Assembly: GCA_035654795.1 (NCBI GenBank)
Contig: DASRWC010000077.1
Span: 52,308-116,307 of the forward strand
DNA: 64,000 nucleotides
Direction of reading: 5' to 3'
Source of the DNA: JAAYLC01 sp035654795
Lineage (GTDB): Bacteria; Bacteroidota; Bacteroidia; Flavobacteriales; Flavobacteriaceae
Shown here: positions 16,122-24,290 of the stretch, in pieces
Numbering within the stretch: the first letter of the stretch is position 1
Layout of the letters: each line of letters begins with the position of its first letter
Notes under the pieces: generated by a model
Database searches by the model: none
What the model was told of the DNA's origin: nothing
What the model saw: only the letters and a program-made list of their open reading frames with translations
Position numbers and translations under genes: made by a program

Positions 16122-18227
16122 TTATGAAATGAACTCCCAAATTTCTCGACGCTGTGTTAGGTTTTCAAAGGTTTGTCTGATGGGTGCATTTTTTTCCAAA
16201 GACAGACTTGGATCTTCATTTAAAATAGCAGCAGCATAATTACGAGCGATTTTGAGAATTTCGACATCCTTCACTATATCAGCTATTTTTAAGTTTAAGA
16301 CTCCGCTTTGCTGAGTGCCCATAATGTCTCCCGGTCCTCGAAGTTTAAGATCCACTTCTGCAATTTCAAACCCGTCTGTGGTGCGAACCATTGTTTCAAT
16401 ACGAGTTTTGGAATCGGCAGACAATTTGTGCCCGGTCATTAAGATACAATAACTTTGTTCTGCACCCCTTCCCACCCTTCCACGAAGTTGATGGAGCTGT
16501 GAAAGTCCAAAACGTTCGGCACTTTCTATAATCATTACACTGGCATTCGGAACATTGACCCCAACTTCTATAACCGTGGTGGCAACCATTATTTGAGTCT
16601 CGCCCTTAACAAAGCGTTCCATTTCATAATCCTTATCTGCCGGTTTCATTTTTCCATGGACAATGGATACTTGATACTGTGGCAAGGGGAAAGACCGAAC
16701 AATACTTTCATATCCGTCTTGCAAATCTTTAAAGTCCAGTTTTTCACTCTCTTCTATTAATGGATAAACAACATAAACTTGTCTTCCTTTCGCAATTTCA
16801 TCTTTTATGAATTTAAAAACATTGAGTCTATGGGAGTCATAACGATGTACGGTTTGAATGCTTTTTCTTCCGGGTGGGAGTTCGTCAATCACACTGATAT
16901 CGAGATCTCCATACACGCTCATGGCAAGAGTGCGAGGTATAGGGGTGGCAGTCATTACTAATATATGTGGCGGATGTTCGTTTTTTTGCCACAGTTTACT
17001 GCGTTGTTCTACCCCAAATCGGTGTTGCTCATCTATTATTGCAAGTCCTAGGTTTTTAAATTTAACCTTATCTTCTAAAACAGCGTGAGTTCCCACAAGA
17101 ATATGCAGTGATCCATTTTCAAGATACTCATGGATTTCTTTCCTTTCAGAAGTTTTAGTAGAGCCGGTAAGCAAGGCAGTATGAATTCCGATTTTTTCAG
17201 CCCATTCCGATATGCCGATATAATGTTGGGTGGCAAGAATTTCTGTAGGCGCAACTATACAGGCTTGGAAATCATTGTCTAAAGCGATTAGCATGCTCAG
17301 AAAAGCAACAATTGTTTTACCACTTCCCACATCGCCTTGCAGTAACCGATTCATTTGCGCATTGCTGCCCAGATCATTTCGTATTTCTTTAATTACACGT
17401 TTTTGTGCGCCGGTGAGTGAAAACGGAAGATGCTTATTGTAAAACGTGTGAAAAAAACTACCCACTTTTTTAAAAGCATAGCCTTTTATCTTTGCCTTAT
17501 GAAATTTGTTTTTTCGTATAAGTTGAAGCTGAATATAAAACAGCTCTTCAAATTTGAGCCGGAATTGGGCACGTGAGAGATGGGATTGACTTTTGGGGAA
17601 GTGTATATTAAAAAGAGCTTCTCCTTTGGAAGGCAATTTTAGAGCCTGTAGGATTTCCTCCGACAGCGGTTCGAAAAATCTTCCTTTTGATTCCACAAAA
17701 ATTTGTTGAATACAACTGTTTAGCAACCGATTTGATATCCCGCCTGAGGTCAATTTCTCAGTTGATCGGTACACCGGTTGCATTCCGGTTCTGATTCCTG
17801 CCTGATGTGCTTCAAGCAGTTCCATTTCAGGGTGAGGCATGGAGAAGTTTCCTTGAAAAAAGTTTATTTTCCCGAAGATTACATAAGGCGTATTGAGTTT
17901 AAGATTTTCTCTAATCCATTTCACTCCTCTAAACCATACAAGTTCCATAGATCCCGTATCGTCTATAAAGGTCGCAACAAGACGTTTCCCTCTCTTTTGT
18001 TCAATTGTTTTTATATGGGTGATTTTCCCGATAATCTGAACCTCAGCATTAGTGGGTTGAAGTTGATTTATTTTATAGTATTGAGTTCTGTCGAGATAGC
18101 GGTAAGGAAAAAGGTGGAGTAAATCTCGAAAAGTATGAACATCCAATTCTTTTTTGATTAAGGCTCCTTTTGTGGGGCCTATTCCTTTCAGATAATCAAT
18201 GGAAGTAAGGAGGAAATCGGAACTCAT
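16122..18227 (-). CDS. recG: ATP-dependent DNA helicase RecG
   Basis: Remodels stalled replication forks and recombination intermediates. The start is ATG 18227 (701 residues); the longer frame from TTG 18260 overlaps the divergent promoter region and lacks homologous character. The N-terminal wedge/OB domain begins YLKGIGPTKG. The helicase core has Walker A GDVGSGKT, motif II DEQHRFG, motif III MTATPIPRT and motif VI QLRGRVGRG. The C-terminal domain includes the conserved LRGPGDIMGTQQSG. It is transcribed divergently from the PNGase F-like gene. It is full length for the family. Confidence 0.97.
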   Translation of the reverse strand: MSSDFLLTSIDYLKGIGPTKGALIKKELDVHTFRDLLHLFPYRYLDRTQYYKINQLQPTNAEVQIIGKITHIKTIEQKRGKRLVATFIDDTGSMELVWFRGVKWIRENLKLNTPYVIFGKINFFQGNFSMPHPEMELLEAHQAGIRTGMQPVYRSTEKLTSGGISNRLLNSCIQQIFVESKGRFFEPLSEEILQALKLPSKGEALFNIHFPKSQSHLSRAQFRLKFEELFYIQLQLIRKNKFHKAKIKGYAFKKVGSFFHTFYNKHLPFSLTGAQKRVIKEIRNDLGSNAQMNRLLQGDVGSGKTIVAFLSMLIALDNDFQACIVAPTEILATQHYIGISEWAEKIGIHTALLTGSTKTSERKEIHEYLENGSLHILVGTHAVLEDKVKFKNLGLAIIDEQHRFGVEQRSKLWQKNEHPPHILVMTATPIPRTLAMSVYGDLDISVIDELPPGRKSIQTVHRYDSHRLNVFKFIKDEIAKGRQVYVVYPLIEESEKLDFKDLQDGYESIVRSFPLPQYQVSIVHGKMKPADKDYEMERFVKGETQIMVATTVIEVGVNVPNASVMIIESAERFGLSQLHQLRGRVGRGAEQSYCILMTGHKLSADSKTRIETMVRTTDGFEIAEVDLKLRGPGDIMGTQQSGVLNLKIADIVKDVEILKIARNYAAAILNEDPSLSLEKNAPIRQTFENLTQRREIWEFIS

Positions 18228-18257
18228 AAATAAAGATTCAACATCTCGAAAATGAGA

Positions 18258-18265
18258 CAAAATTA
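18258..18265 (-). promoter_or_regulatory. -7 element (TAATTTTG) upstream of recG
   Basis: Exact TAnnTTTG on the minus strand, 30 bp before ATG 18227. It overlaps the TTG at 18260, which supports the shorter recG start. Confidence 0.35.
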
Positions 18266-18289
18266 GATCATTTGGTAAGGCATATCTAA

Positions 18290-18297
18290 TATATTTG
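18290..18297 (+). promoter_or_regulatory. -7 element (TATATTTG) upstream of the PNGase F-like gene
   Basis: Exact TAnnTTTG, 21 bp before the ATG at 18319. A TTTG at 18271-18274 is only 15 bases upstream, shorter than the usual 19. Confidence 0.35.
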
Positions 18298-18318
18298 CTA
18301 AATTAAACAATCTGATCT

Positions 18319-19887
18319 ATGAAAAAAACTTACTTCCTGCTTGTGATTTTTGGAATGCTGCAGGCTTTTGTTTTTGCATCTACTCCGGAAATAACCACTC
18401 GTTTAACAGAAGCTTATCCGGTAGAAATGCCTGAGCTTCGTGCATACCCTATTTACATGAGCGCCACTGTAGAAGATCCCTTTGAAATCACTGAGGTTAA
18501 AATTTCCATCAATGGAGTGGAAGAATCGGCAGTGGCTGATGTGGGATTTTATTACTATCTATGGTATCCTGAAACTTATGGTGCATATGAAATAATTATG
18601 ACGGCTACCGCTTCTGATGGTTCTGAAACATCCATTACACGCAATGTGGAAGTTGTAGCAACAGCTACTTCTCAAATGGTGAGAAGCCTGGAGAATGTAG
18701 TGATAGAATTTACCGGCGCCAATGACAGATGGTATTATGGCACACACACCTTTCCGCAATTTGTAGGAGCATATAAAGATATTATGGCTTTTCTTGATGT
18801 AGCGTGTCCCGCTATTCCCGGTGGTTGCGATGACTGGGATCGATGGGCATTTATTGATGTGAAGGCGCCTGACGGAAACTGGATTCAATTGATCCGATAC
18901 ATCACTCCTTACGGAGTGGCTTGCAATCATCAGCTGGATGTAACGGATTATATGTCATTATTACAAGGAGAAGTTGAAATTCGGGTGTTTATTGATACCT
19001 GGGGAACAGGAGGGTGGCAATTGACTCTCGATACGCATTATGTAGCCGGGCCTCCACAATACGTGTATAGCGATGTTGTAGAAGTATGGGATGGTGAATA
19101 TCCATTTGGCGATATGGCCAATTTGCAGCCGGTTCCCACATTCCGGGCCGAAATTCCTTCTCAGATTTTAGCTTCCCATCTTCGGGTTTCGAACACAGGT
19201 CACGGCTGGGGATCAAACAATACATCCAATGCTGCTGAATTTTTTAGGGCTACCCATTACTTGGATATTAATGGGCAACAAACATTCACACAAGTGCTGT
19301 GGAATATTTGTAACCCAAACCCCGACGATTGTAGAAATCAACGTGGCACATGGCAATATAATCGTGCCGGATGGTGTCCGGGAGCAATTTCACCTCCCGA
19401 TGTCTATGACCTCACTCCATATATAGGAACATCTTTTGATCTCAATTACCGTTTTCATCCGTCATATAGAGACTATTGTCATGCAAGCAATCCCGCTTGT
19501 GTTTCAGGAACAACCTGTCCGGATTGTAACGATGGCTATAATCCGGTATATTATGTAGATACCCACATCGTAAATTTCAGCAACAATCCCATTGTTTATG
19601 GAAGTACATTGAAAACAAATGCCATTGATAATACTCAAATCTATAAAATGGCTCTTTATCCTAATCCGGCAAAAGGTCAATTTCGTCTTCAAACTTCTTT
19701 CCCTGACGGAACAACAAGAATGTCTATTTATGGAGTGGATGGGCAAGCTGTGAAAAACTACTATTTTCAATCTGCAATGGAATTAAATGCTTACAACTTT
19801 GATGTCTCGGGCCTCCCCGCAGGAATTTATTATATAAGTATTCAAAATGCGCATGGAACCGGAGCCAAGAAATTAATTTTAGAATAA
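18319..19887 (+). CDS. T9SS-exported peptide-N-glycosidase F-like protein
   Basis: Probable secreted amidase of the PNGase F family, which removes N-linked glycans from asparagine. It has 522 residues: signal peptide (about 1-20), an Ig-like N-terminal domain (25-115), two PNGase F jelly-roll domains (about 120-435) and a T9SS type A sorting domain starting at LYPNPAKGQF. Aligned by eye to PNGase F, Asp60 corresponds to Asp174 in CDDWDRW and Glu206 to Glu307 in NAAEFFR. Glu118 corresponds to Asp226 in RVFIDTW, a conservative change. RAGWCPG is retained. Many Cys pairs fit an extracellular protein. Activity is plausible but not certain. A strong terminator follows. Confidence 0.88.
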   Translation: MKKTYFLLVIFGMLQAFVFASTPEITTRLTEAYPVEMPELRAYPIYMSATVEDPFEITEVKISINGVEESAVADVGFYYYLWYPETYGAYEIIMTATASDGSETSITRNVEVVATATSQMVRSLENVVIEFTGANDRWYYGTHTFPQFVGAYKDIMAFLDVACPAIPGGCDDWDRWAFIDVKAPDGNWIQLIRYITPYGVACNHQLDVTDYMSLLQGEVEIRVFIDTWGTGGWQLTLDTHYVAGPPQYVYSDVVEVWDGEYPFGDMANLQPVPTFRAEIPSQILASHLRVSNTGHGWGSNNTSNAAEFFRATHYLDINGQQTFTQVLWNICNPNPDDCRNQRGTWQYNRAGWCPGAISPPDVYDLTPYIGTSFDLNYRFHPSYRDYCHASNPACVSGTTCPDCNDGYNPVYYVDTHIVNFSNNPIVYGSTLKTNAIDNTQIYKMALYPNPAKGQFRLQTSFPDGTTRMSIYGVDGQAVKNYYFQSAMELNAYNFDVSGLPAGIYYISIQNAHGTGAKKLILE

Positions 19888-19908
19888 AAATCTTTCGATT
19901 CAAAAGTT

Positions 19909-19953
19909 AAACTCTACAGGATGAATGGCAATTCAAGCTGTAGAGTTTTTTTA
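19909..19953 (+). terminator. Rho-independent terminator of the PNGase F-like gene
   Basis: AACTCTACAG (19910-19919) is perfectly complementary to CTGTAGAGTT (19938-19947), with an 18-base loop and a run of seven or more T. Confidence 0.8.
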
Positions 19954-19981
19954 ATAATATTCGGATGGATGGGGAATAATG

Positions 19982-19989
19982 TAGTTTTG
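19982..19989 (+). promoter_or_regulatory. -7 element (TAGTTTTG) upstream of the M1 aminopeptidase
   Basis: Exact TAnnTTTG match located 18 bp before the ATG at 20008 and after the preceding terminator. Confidence 0.35.
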
Positions 19990-20007
19990 ATTTTCAAATT
20001 TTAATAA

Positions 20008-22056
20008 ATGAGAATTTTCATTTTCTTTCTTCTTATAAGCTCCCTACAGCTTGGCGCACAACAAATAGAAAAGGTGGATTTCAAAAGTGTTGATGCCTTA
20101 ATAGAGCCGAATTTCCATACCAAGACTCTCAAAGGAACAGTGAGTTATACCTTTAAAACTTTACAAGATACAGATTCTATATTCTTGGATGCGCACGGCA
20201 TGAAGCTTTTGTCTTCCGGAGGATTAAAAAAAATACAAGTTGCCGATAATAAAATATGGTTCATAGATTCTTTTAAAGAAAACAGAATATATACAGTCTC
20301 TTTTGAATATGAGGCCCATCCCAAACAAACTTTCTATTTTATGACTTCGGGCCATGAATTTTGGACACAGGGACAAGGAAAATATACTTCGCATTGGCTC
20401 CCCAGTCTCGATGATACCAATGACAAAATGATTTTCAATCTCAGTTATAAAGTTCCGGAACACTTGACTATCATTGGAAATGGGAATCTGAAAAATGTGC
20501 AGAAAGAGGATGGAAAAAACGTATGGAATTTTGAAATGAACAAACCTATGTCTTCCTATTTGGTAGCCGTGGCAGGAGGAAATTATTCAAAGAGAATTAT
20601 AAAAGCTTCCTCCGGAACGGCAATAGAGCTCTATATAAAACCGAAAGATGAAGATAAGTTTGATGCTACATACAAGCACAGTAAGGAAATTTTTGATTTC
20701 CTGGAAAGAGAAATTGGGGTGCCATATCCATGGCAGGTGTATAAGCAGGTTCCCGTGCGAGATTTCTTATATGCGGGGATGGAAAACACATCGGCCACAT
20801 TTTTTGCGGAAGCTTTTATTGTAGATGATATTGGCTTTAACGACAGGAATTATATTAATGTCAATGCCCATGAATTAGCGCATCAATGGTTTGGAAATAT
20901 GGTAACCGCCAAATCAGACGAACATCATTGGCTTCAGGAAGGATTTGCCACCTACTATGCACTTCTTGCGGAAAAGGAAATATTTGGCGAAGATTATTTT
21001 TACTGGCAGTTACTTCAATATGCGGAACAACTTCAAAAAATCAGTGAAGAAGGAAAAGGAGAAAGTTTGCTAAATCCAAAAGCCGGCTCCTTAACATTTT
21101 ATCAGAAAGGAGCTTGGGCCTTACACATCCTTAGAGAGAAGATTGGAGACGAGTTCTTCCGGAAAGCAGTAAAAAACTATTTAGAGAAATATGCATTTCA
21201 AGTGGCATCTACGTCGCATTTCCTCCATGAAGTTGCCTTGATTTATTCCGGAGATTTATCAGAATTTGAACAAAATTGGCTAAGGCAAACCGCTTTTAAA
21301 ATTGATGAAGCTTATCAATCTCTAAAAAGATCTGATTTTTTAATGAACTATTTTAAAATTTCCGAATTGGCCGATCGCCCCTTAAATTCGAAGGCTTCAA
21401 AATTTCAGCAAGCTTTGAAGACGAGAAATGATTTCATCGGTCAGGAAGTGGTACATCAGCTAGCGAATGAAAATAGTGCCGAGGCTCTTCCGTATTTTCA
21501 AATGGCATTGGAATCGGGTAATCTTTATATAAGACAAGCAGTTGCTACTGTTCTGGAAGAAATTCCCGGTATTTTTTATCACCAATACGTTACACTTCTG
21601 GAGGACAAATCCTATCTCACTCGTGAAATGGCTTTATATCATCTATGGATTAATTTTCCGGAAAAAAGGTTGGTTCTGTTAGATAAAATGGATAATCAGG
21701 AAGGATTCCAAAATAAAAATATTCGGCAACTTTGGTTGGCTTTAATAATTGCCACAGAGGGAGCAAAAGGAAAAATAGAAGCAATTGAGGAATTGCGATC
21801 TTATTCTTCACCCGATAACAGCTTTGAAATTCGAAGTAAAGCTTTTGAATTTATTCACAGCCTTAACCTGTGGGATTTGGCCACTATCAAAAATCTGATA
21901 AATGCCACCCGTCATCCTGCCTGGCGTTTTTCCGGATCTTCTAAAGAATTACTTAAACGAGTAATGGAAATCGAAAACCTGAATACTCTAATCCGAGACC
22001 GAGAGAATGATTTTTCTGAATCTGAACGAGAAGCTTTGAAAAATTACCTTCACTAA
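20008..22056 (+). CDS. Secreted M1 family metallo-aminopeptidase
   Basis: A gluzincin aminopeptidase, expected in the periplasm or at the outer surface, that removes N-terminal residues from peptides. It has 682 residues with a signal peptide ending in LQLGAQQ. The exopeptidase motif appears as AGMENTS, and the zinc site is HELAH (His288, Glu289, His292) with the third ligand Glu311 in QEGFATYY, matching HExxH-18-E. The C-terminal part (about 440-680) is helical and repeat-like, as in other M1 enzymes. It has no sorting domain. It ends convergently with the next gene, overlapping by 4 bp. Confidence 0.95.
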   Translation: MRIFIFFLLISSLQLGAQQIEKVDFKSVDALIEPNFHTKTLKGTVSYTFKTLQDTDSIFLDAHGMKLLSSGGLKKIQVADNKIWFIDSFKENRIYTVSFEYEAHPKQTFYFMTSGHEFWTQGQGKYTSHWLPSLDDTNDKMIFNLSYKVPEHLTIIGNGNLKNVQKEDGKNVWNFEMNKPMSSYLVAVAGGNYSKRIIKASSGTAIELYIKPKDEDKFDATYKHSKEIFDFLEREIGVPYPWQVYKQVPVRDFLYAGMENTSATFFAEAFIVDDIGFNDRNYINVNAHELAHQWFGNMVTAKSDEHHWLQEGFATYYALLAEKEIFGEDYFYWQLLQYAEQLQKISEEGKGESLLNPKAGSLTFYQKGAWALHILREKIGDEFFRKAVKNYLEKYAFQVASTSHFLHEVALIYSGDLSEFEQNWLRQTAFKIDEAYQSLKRSDFLMNYFKISELADRPLNSKASKFQQALKTRNDFIGQEVVHQLANENSAEALPYFQMALESGNLYIRQAVATVLEEIPGIFYHQYVTLLEDKSYLTREMALYHLWINFPEKRLVLLDKMDNQEGFQNKNIRQLWLALIIATEGAKGKIEAIEELRSYSSPDNSFEIRSKAFEFIHSLNLWDLATIKNLINATRHPAWRFSGSSKELLKRVMEIENLNTLIRDRENDFSESEREALKNYLH

Positions 22057-22583
22057 TTTTCAAACATCTCAGAAACCTCGCGTTTAATGTATGTCAAAGC
22101 TTTGGCGGAAGGCGTAACTTCTTCCATGAAATTTTCTAAGATATGCTGGCGATATTTATCTACATCTCCGTCTTTATCTTGCATGGTTGCCTTTCGTATC
22201 ACATGGATTGTTGCATTTTTCGCACCATTTACCAATGCCCAGCATTCTGCACTTACATAAATTTGCTGCGTGAGGTTATGATCATACTCTTGCTCAATAG
22301 TGCGGGTAAGCAGTTGTTCATACTCTTCTATGGCATCTGAAAAAGGTTTTACTCGAATTAATAGCCGGTTAGGATCAATTCGTTCTAAAAACAAGGTGAG
22401 CCTCTCATAAGCCTGTAAGCGAAGCGGGAGTAATTCTTTTTGTGCTTCTTTATGAATGAGATAGCGGCGTCTGCCTTCTTCATTGGCAGTGTGGCCTTTA
22501 AAAAAATAATAAGCCACAATGCCTACCACTATGGCCGGCAATAAGTAAGCGGCATAATTAATCACTGTTAATGCGTCGTTCAT
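22053..22583 (-). CDS. Membrane-anchored protein of unknown function
   Basis: I do not recognise a characterised family with certainty; it resembles uncharacterised flavobacterial proteins. The start is ATG 22583 (176 residues, MNDALTVINYAAYL), since the longer frame begins at a TTG without support. One N-terminal transmembrane helix (about 8-30, LLPAIVVGIVAYYFF) is followed by a charged, mainly helical cytoplasmic domain rich in Glu, Arg and Leu (KELLPLRLQAYERLTLFLER) that may form coiled coils. It overlaps the M1 aminopeptidase stop by 4 bp in convergent orientation. Confidence 0.75.
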   Translation of the reverse strand: MNDALTVINYAAYLLPAIVVGIVAYYFFKGHTANEEGRRRYLIHKEAQKELLPLRLQAYERLTLFLERIDPNRLLIRVKPFSDAIEEYEQLLTRTIEQEYDHNLTQQIYVSAECWALVNGAKNATIHVIRKATMQDKDGDVDKYRQHILENFMEEVTPSAKALTYIKREVSEMFEN

Positions 22584-22900
22584 GTGAGGAGCTTTTAAGG
22601 AAAACAAACTTAAAAGAATTCCTGTGGTGTACAAAAAGGAATAGATAAAAGCCGAAAAATCTTCTTATATCGATGAAGTCCTAATGGGTGACCCGGCTCA
22701 ATAAATAGATTTCAAGAAGGAGAGAAAACACAAGATGATATATCTTCCGGTGTAAAACAGAATCATTGGAGGCTTGAATTCCTTGCAGAGAGATTTCAAC
22801 GACCCAATGTGTTGAAAAAACTTTCTTATTATAAATCTATGTTATAATGAATCAGTTAACGAAAGCTTCATCTTAAATTTATGGAATTAAAACGTACTAT
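22584..22900. other. Intergenic stretch without a confident gene
   Basis: Between the membrane-anchored unknown and the small charged CDS. The plus frame 22692-22847 is open for 51 codons and reads plausibly protein-like (for example HWRLEFLAERFQRP), but it has no usable start codon and begins right after a stop. No RNA, hairpin or repeat was recognised. Confidence 0.4.
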
Positions 22901-23059
22901 ATGACACCTGAAAAAAAACCACATAAAGATCCCGGGAAAGAAGACTCTGATAAAAAAGTTCCTCAAAGGCAGTGGGATGAACAGCCTGGAGAGCGCAATC
23001 CTGATCCTGTAGAACAGCAAAAGGAAAGAGAACGGGATGACCCAAAAAAAAGAGCATAA
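22901..23059 (+). CDS. Very small charged protein (52 aa)
   Basis: A short reading frame from ATG 22901 to TAA 23057-23059, below common length cut-offs. The product begins MTPEKKPHKDPGKEDSDKK and contains DEQPGERNPDPVEQQ and a basic end DDPKKRA. It is extremely hydrophilic, with no aromatic residue except one Trp, and looks intrinsically disordered. There is no signal peptide. The composition is distinctive and unlike random AT-rich sequence, which supports a real gene, but I cannot name a family. It points toward tRNA-Pro, which is on the opposite strand. Confidence 0.55.
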   Translation: MTPEKKPHKDPGKEDSDKKVPQRQWDEQPGERNPDPVEQQKERERDDPKKRA

Positions 23060-23091
23060 ACATATTCTCAGAGCGATCTGCAATACAAAAC

Positions 23092-23127
23092 CAATAAAAA
23101 AAGAGATACCACAATGATATCTCTTTA
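23092..23127 (-). terminator. Terminator downstream of tRNA-Pro
   Basis: On the minus strand the hairpin AAAGAGATA/TATCTCTTT (plus coordinates 23100-23108 and 23118-23126) is followed by a run of T. It lies just past the tRNA 3' end. Confidence 0.7.
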
Positions 23128-23132
23128 GAACG

Positions 23133-23206
23133 TCGGGATGACTGGATTCGAACCAGCGACCCCTTGCACCCCATGCAAGTACGCTACCAGGCTGCGCTAC
23201 ATCCCG
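23133..23206 (-). tRNA. tRNA-Pro (anticodon GGG)
   Basis: A 74-nt cloverleaf on the minus strand. The acceptor stem is CGGGATG/CATCCCG with discriminator A. The anticodon arm CTTGC/GCAAG has loop ATGGGGT, giving anticodon GGG (plus coordinates 23170-23172). The T loop GGTTCGAATCC is standard. The CCA end is not encoded. Confidence 0.95.
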
Positions 23207-23442
23207 ATCTTTAAAAAATACTTGGAAAGAAAAAAGTGAAATCTCCAAATGCTTTCTAAAGGCGGGCAAAAATAGGTATTTTATCCAGATACTACCAAAT
23301 GAATGGAAAAAATAACTTCAGCAAGAACAAAATAGAATTCGCCCGAATGTTTGTGAAAGCGTTTTTTTAAAGAGAGGCTATTTTTCAGGAAATTGGTATT
23401 TTTTGGTATTATTTGATAAATAAAAGCTTTAATCAGATTTAA

Positions 23443-23473
23443 TTTATTTATTTCGCATCTTGCTTTATATTTG
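23443..23473 (+). promoter_or_regulatory. Bacteroidota-type promoter of the polysaccharide export operon
   Basis: TATATTTG at 23466-23473 is an exact TAnnTTTG. TTTA at 23443-23446 matches three of four bases of the -33 box at exactly 19-base spacing. The first ATG follows 20 bp downstream. The rest of the AT-rich 23207-23442 interval shows no gene I would support. Confidence 0.5.
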
Positions 23474-23493
23474 TCGCTTGCCAATTTATACCA

Positions 23494-24288
23494 ATGAAGT
23501 TATATTATTTCATTCTTGTAGTAGTTCTTTTATCGTTTGCCACCTCTTGTATTCCCACAAAGCAACTGACTTACTTACAGGAAAATCCTTATGATTCCGA
23601 TACCATTACCATTCTAAGAAAAAGGCAGGAGCCATACCGTCTTCAGATCAACGATTTACTTAGTGTTCGAATTAAAGTTTTGGATCAGGAAAGAGTCGGA
23701 ATTTTTAATCCGGTGAGTGACGCCAATCCGAATGCGACGGGGGAAGAAAGATTGTATTATGACGGGTTCGTAGTTAACGACCAAGGAACTATCCGAATGC
23801 CGGTTCTGGGACAAGTTGATGTGCTCGGGCTCACGGTGGATGAAGTTCGGGAAAAACTGGAGGAAATGCTCCTTAGAGATTATTTTAAAGAAGAAGCGAA
23901 TCTTTTTGTTACCGTTAAATTAGCAGGGATCAGATATACTATAAATGGCGAAATAAATCGGCCCGGCTCCAGTATCATTTACCGAGATCAAGTTTCTATC
24001 ATGGAGGCAATTGCCAATAACGGAGACATTGCAATTACCGGAGATCGAAGTGATGTGGTGATTATTCGTCAATATCCGGCAGGGCAGCGAGTGCATAGAA
24101 TTGACCTTACCAGATTGGACGCCATGGATTCTTCTTTATATTATGTAAAACCAAACGATCTAATACTAATCAATCCGTTACCTCAAAAATCATGGGGGAC
24201 CGGAGTCACCGGCCTGGATTCATTTAGAACGTTGGCCACAATAATAAGCGCATTGTCCACAACAGCTTTACTCATTAAGAGGTTATAA
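23494..24288 (+). CDS. Polysaccharide export outer-membrane lipoprotein (Wza-like)
   Basis: A periplasmic/outer-membrane component for capsule or exopolysaccharide export. It has 264 residues. The lipoprotein signal peptide has lipobox FATSC (Cys19). The Poly_export domain contains YRLQINDLLSVRI (about 47-60), then an SLBB-type domain (about 145-230, GIRYTINGEINRPGS). A short hydrophobic C-terminal segment (LATIISALSTTALLI) may form the membrane-spanning helix. The kinase gene starts 2 bp after the stop, so the pair is co-transcribed and probably forms one export machine. Confidence 0.93.
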   Translation: MKLYYFILVVVLLSFATSCIPTKQLTYLQENPYDSDTITILRKRQEPYRLQINDLLSVRIKVLDQERVGIFNPVSDANPNATGEERLYYDGFVVNDQGTIRMPVLGQVDVLGLTVDEVREKLEEMLLRDYFKEEANLFVTVKLAGIRYTINGEINRPGSSIIYRDQVSIMEAIANNGDIAITGDRSDVVIIRQYPAGQRVHRIDLTRLDAMDSSLYYVKPNDLILINPLPQKSWGTGVTGLDSFRTLATIISALSTTALLIKRL

Positions 24289-24290
24289 TT

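Noticed and set aside
18228..18260. Longer N-terminus for RecG
   Set aside because: TTG start overlapping a -7 element; ATG 18227 fits better.
22868..23269. Minus-strand frame of 133 codons
   Set aside because: It runs through tRNA-Pro and its terminator and is antisense to the small charged gene; no signal or family features.
23281..23484. Minus-strand frame of 67 codons upstream of the export operon
   Set aside because: Covers the promoter of the polysaccharide export operon; Lys/Asn/Phe-rich text typical of AT-rich non-coding DNA.
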